This document shows, in pieces, positions 59,938 through 64,000 of a DNA stretch of 64,000 nucleotides. The stretch's first letter is position 1. Every line of letters begins with the position of its first letter. The position numbers were made by a program, and so were the translations under genes. The notes beneath the pieces were generated by a model that worked only from the letters and a program-made list of their open reading frames with translations, did no database searches and was not told the DNA's origin. This DNA comes from Scolanthus callimorphus (Eukaryota > Cnidaria > Anthozoa > Actiniaria > Edwardsiidae): assembly GCA_033964015.1 (NCBI GenBank), contig CM066918.1, positions 25,689,387 to 25,753,386 on the forward strand, read 5' to 3'.

Positions 59938-60812
59938 GGGGGCCGTTTCTCAAAACGCCCGGTAACTTATCGGACCCGTAAACCTACCCGTTAACACCTC
60001 CCGATATATTTTGACTGTTTCTCAAAACTCCCGTTATTTGCGAAATCGTAAAAGTTCCCGTTAAATCGGCCGATTTTTTACGGGAGCTCTTGACCTCCCG
60101 TTAATTAACGGGAAGCATTTTGAAGTCTTAAAATAAGGTCGAAAATTGATTTGTTTTCCTGAAATTTTTCACTCTAGGTAAAGCTTAGTTATTCAACTAG
60201 ACTCTGCCAAGTTAAAATACCGAAAACTTACCTCTTTTTCCTTCAAAACTAACCATTTTCTAGCCTGTCTCGTTTTGCCTCGAAAAGTTCTCGCTTTGCA
60301 GTTCCAAGGTTTCCCGTAAACTTACCGGGATTGTTTTTCCCGCCATTCCGATAAACCGGGAGAATTTTAGCCTATCAGATGCGACCATCTCACTTCTTAA
60401 CCAATCAAAACGATTCGTTTGACGGCTTAGCTGTCAATCAGTTTGACGTGTTGATTGCAAGAATGTAAACAAATGTTCAATCTCAGTGCACAATTGCACT
60501 ACAAATTGCTCTTGTTTTCGTACATTTTAGCTGATTTCTTTACTTTTTTCACTGGAAATACAAACTTAGCGGTACACTTTGTAATCTAGTGTCGACAAAT
60601 TGCTGAGTTTTTCTTTAGTTCATTGATTTTTTGGGTAAGTTATTTGTAATATCCGGAAATTATAAATTTGATTCCGGGGCCCCGATAACTATCGGGAGGT
60701 TACCGGGAGCTTTGAGAAACGCTCGCTCGTACCCGGTAAACTTCCCCGTAAACTCTCCCGATAAGTTTTACGGGCCCGTTAATTACCGGGCGTTTTGAGA
60801 AACGGGCCCCAG
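59938..60812. mobile_element. ~870 bp non-autonomous TIR element
   Basis: CCGTTTCTCAAAACGCCCGG and its complement at the ends, with further inverted CCCGTTAA/TTAACGGG and CCCGATA modules. No ORF of note inside. Target duplication ambiguous because of G/C runs at the ends. Confidence 0.8.
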
Positions 60813-63463
60813 GTCTTGGTTTAGGCGCAACGTACTTAATTGGAAGTGTTCATGGAGATTCTTGCTTTAGCTTTTTTGTATGCATATCATCAAAAAGTAA
60901 TAGTCGACCTCTTAAAAGATTTTAGTTAATTCATTCTGAAGCAGAATTTAGCAGCTTCCTTCGATCGACAAACTAACACAAACATCATTCAGTGATTTTG
61001 CAAAAGCTACCGGTTGGCTAATAAATGTTTGATTCAGATAACACATTCGTGAAATTATTTCCAAATTGAACTCGAAGTCTTACAATTAACTTTAATAGCG
61101 CGGCATATTATAATTTTACTTTCTAACTGTTGGTTAAAAATGGATTATATAGCCAGGAAGTTTAGTTTGCCTATAAAGTAATTTTTCATAATTTTCATTA
61201 GACCTTGATTATCTGTATTATGTTCAAATTCTGTGGCGCCAAAGATCTTTCCGTTGTATGATCCTGTAAATTATCTGATAAGCTAATAAATGAATGCGTG
61301 TTCGCTGGCGAAAAGTTCAAAACCTTCAAAAAGAGTTGTCATCAGATAAGAGATAATATTGTGAATATAAACCATGTCTGATTAGTGTCTATAAGCGAAA
61401 ACATTAAATATTGAATGTGAAGATTAATCTTCACACTTATTTCATTTCCCATTTCCCTCTCTATCGATCTTGCGTGCGAATGAAAAACCGAAAAGAAAAT
61501 AATTGTGTAGGAATATGACTGTACTAACGAGTTTCATGTTCAGCGGCGTAAGCTGCAAGGGCTTCAGATTGTTTCAAATTGTACGCAAATGTGTAGTTTT
61601 TAAGCTTAGAACATTATATGGGCGTACAAATTGTTCATAGGTAGGTGAAGTTTTAGTACGCAGCTGTGTACTTTGCTTACATATGGTGCTACGCTCCTGA
61701 CGTTTAAAAGCGTTTTGATTTATCAAAACGACTTTGAAAAAGTATGAGTTTACTTTGGACGTTATTACTTGGGCGCGACGATATCTTCACACCATCATTT
61801 TTTGCTTGTCTTGACATGTGTCAAGCTTCGTAAACTTCAATTTCTGTTCTTGAGTATTCTGCTCCGAATATAATTTGCAAAACTTGATGAACCAAAAGCC
61901 CAGAAATAAGGAAAAGATTTGCTAGAACTCACTTTATTCAGGTTATTCGATATAGATCTAAGGCCAGTTTCAGACGTCAAACTTTTGCCGCGTCGAATCT
62001 AATTGTTAGAAATTTCATTTGCAGCTTCTAGGACACTTTTTCTAATGCAAAAGGTAAATCTAGATGAGTGATAGCAGAACAAAAAGGAATGTAAAGTTTG
62101 TTTTTCTTGTTTATTCTTCCTTTTATGATGAAAAGGAGAAAACCAGTCGGCTGAATTGGATTCGACGCGGCAAAAGATCGACGTTTTTTTTTAAAGGTTG
62201 TTTTTATGGTTCTGATTGTAAAGCCATCATACTACTAGAAGCTCTAGATAAATGTACTTGAAATTATCAAAAAAGAAATCTGCGGCTGTTGGATATGCAT
62301 TAGTCGATGCGAAATCTCTTTGAATTGGATCAAAATAGCGACTGACATTATGAACTCTATAATTTATATGGTTTTGTTACCTTGTTGGCGCCAATAACTT
62401 AACACATGCTCTCCACAGTTAAATGATTTTACGATGAACGTGAAATCTTGTGGTTTAGGGGCTAACTTTAAATGTAGGGGGCAAAAACTGGCAAATTAAG
62501 TACTCGACAAAAATGTTCTCAAACAATTTGACGTCCCGGGTAGCTTTTCAGGGTATTTCCGGAAAGCTTGTCAGAGCTTCGGGTCTTTGAGGAATCCAGA
62601 TTTTAATCGTCTTGCACTCGAACTATCTAATGGTACAAATTAGAGTTGACATTTCTCAAGATTACTCTTGTTCTATTTGTGACTTACTTTCTACCTCGCT
62701 AATCTTGCAACCAATTAAATGGATTTTTTCAGCAGTATATTGAAGTGAAGATACACATGTATGTAAGAGCTCTCAGAATAAAGCCCTAGGGCAATGTTAC
62801 GACTAAACAATTTTCGTTTTCGGCTGGGGGATCATAAATTGGATATCTGCCCTTATCTTTCAAACTAGATAAAATAACAGAGCAGAGCATGGTTGTTATG
62901 CATTTCAGTGGCAGCTGATCTATCTTTTCTTGTTTTTTTTTTTCTTTTTATAGAACCGGAGCTCTTTGTTTTGACGCACACAAAAAAATGGGATTTACTT
63001 TCATTTGTTAGACTTACACTTTGTTTTTCAATCATTCACAGAATCAATCTTGTATAACACATCTGTTAGATTCATTATATTAACACAGAAAAGCTTCAGT
63101 TCTTTTCTTGGCCATCATAGTTATATTTTAGTAGTTATTTCCCCAAAGCAAACAGGCTAACAGGCAGACAGGCAGTGACCACACAGAGAGGTCCTGAGTT
63201 TTTTTTGACGATTCCAAAGGTTACAGGGCTCCGATTAAAAAGAGCCAATCAAGCCAAGGATTACTCACGATAGCAACCTGAACTGATAGCGAAAACCTCA
63301 ATATGTCATTCTCATTTTCTACACAAATGTAAGCAAATTCTGGTTTAATTAGCTAAACCTCTGTCCCCCTTGTTTCTTCTGAGAAGAAGCGAAGCAGTGA
63401 AGTAAACCCTTTCAGTGCAAGTCAAGGCATATGATGAAGTTCTTTTCCGAATTTCTCGATTCG
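60813..63463. other. AT-rich stretch, no gene seen
   Basis: Searched by eye for RasGEF catalytic exons and other conserved coding motifs on both strands; none recognised. Confidence 0.4.
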
Positions 63464-63991
63464 TTAAATATCTATACTTTTTCTACTGTCCTCTATTGTA
63501 GAATGACCATCCTTTATCTTCTGCAGGCTTATAAGTTGATCATTAGCATTAGTAGCTCGACCGCTAGAAGGTCTCCAAATGCTCAATTTTGATTGCCCGG
63601 CTCTGTTTCCTTTTGCTCCGGTAAACAGGCATTTGGCGCCATCTCGAAAGTTTTTCACCAAAATAAGGCAAAGTAATGGATTAACGAAAGTGTTCGAGAA
63701 GGACAAATATTGAGCAGCAAACCATAGTTCTTCCCAATAAGTCGGCGCCATCGAGGTGTTCCACTTCCAAGCGTAACTAACTATGGTTAATACAGTAAAA
63801 TACGGCCCCCAAGACAAAGTAAATGCCAAAACTATGCAAAACGAAAGTATTGTCACATTCCTGTTGACTTGTTCTTGCCTTCTTCCTTTGTTTGTAGAGT
63901 GATTTCTAATATATTTTGACTTTCTGTGAAGCTTGTATAAAATTAGTGGGTACATTAAGGCCATATAAGCTAAGGGCAGAAAGATGAACAA
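63464..63991 (-). CDS. Class A G-protein-coupled receptor, C-terminal part (TM5-TM7), runs off window
   Basis: Partial frame of 175 residues; the N-terminal half lies beyond the right edge. Visible: a hydrophobic TM5 (FLPLAYMALMYPLIL), a basic third loop (KLHRKSKYIR), TM6 (ILSFCIVLAFTLSWGPYF, the family F-x-x-x-W-x-P region) and TM7 (NTFVNPLLCLILV). The NPxxY position reads NPLLC, lacking the tyrosine. A C-terminal cytoplasmic tail of about 60 residues is Ser-rich. Likely a peptide- or amine-type rhodopsin-family receptor of the plasma membrane; ligand not predictable. The apparent start M is only the window border of the open frame. Confidence 0.85.
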   Translation of the reverse strand: MFIFLPLAYMALMYPLILYKLHRKSKYIRNHSTNKGRRQEQVNRNVTILSFCIVLAFTLSWGPYFTVLTIVSYAWKWNTSMAPTYWEELWFAAQYLSFSNTFVNPLLCLILVKNFRDGAKCLFTGAKGNRAGQSKLSIWRPSSGRATNANDQLISLQKIKDGHSTIEDSRKSIDI

Positions 63992-64000
63992 TATTAATTG

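Overview
The window is nuclear DNA of an animal. Genes are split by many introns with GT-AG borders, the proteins are metazoan families (ARF6, SF3A2, a RasGEF1-type protein, ENPP, C2H2 zinc finger, class A GPCR), and a nuclear-type tRNA-Asn(GUU) family is amplified. An anthozoan cnidarian (coral or sea anemone) is my best guess; this is inference, since nothing in the sequence proves the species.

Layout. 1-4.4 kb: a four-exon ARF6 gene (+). 4.4-9.1 kb: repeats, with one possible small two-exon gene at 5.07-7.03 kb. 9.1-23.4 kb: a tandem array of 11 tRNA-Asn genes and a three-exon gene for an unrecognised 210-residue protein with three hydrophobic segments. That gene is present as three near-identical copies, one fragment, and one diverged copy without tRNAs. 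A six-finger C2H2 gene (-) lies at 20.35-21.51 kb between the array and the diverged copy. 23.4-26.9 kb: repeats. 26.95-37.45 kb: SF3A2 (-, nine exons), whose 6.5 kb first intron holds a 3.8 kb TIR element and a 1.25 kb palindrome. 40.69-57.22 kb: thirteen exons (+) of a RasGEF1-like gene covering a coiled-coil-like N-terminus and the RasGEF N-domain; the catalytic half was not found in the window. An intronless ENPP gene (-) with a one-base frameshift sits inside its sixth intron, and a 193 bp satellite lies in its seventh. 57.2-63.4 kb: repeats and nothing recognisable as a gene. 63.46-63.99 kb: the 3' end of a class A GPCR (-) that runs off the window.

Non-autonomous transposons are unusually legible here, with target duplications readable by eye. 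They include 9 bp duplications around foldback elements with TAG(C/T)CT termini, TTA around GGCC-ended elements, TA around a 960 bp element, TTTAG around a giant palindrome, and TCAA around a 3.8 kb element.

The genes do not form a pathway. The most distinctive structure is the recent co-amplification of tRNA-Asn genes with the small membrane-protein gene.
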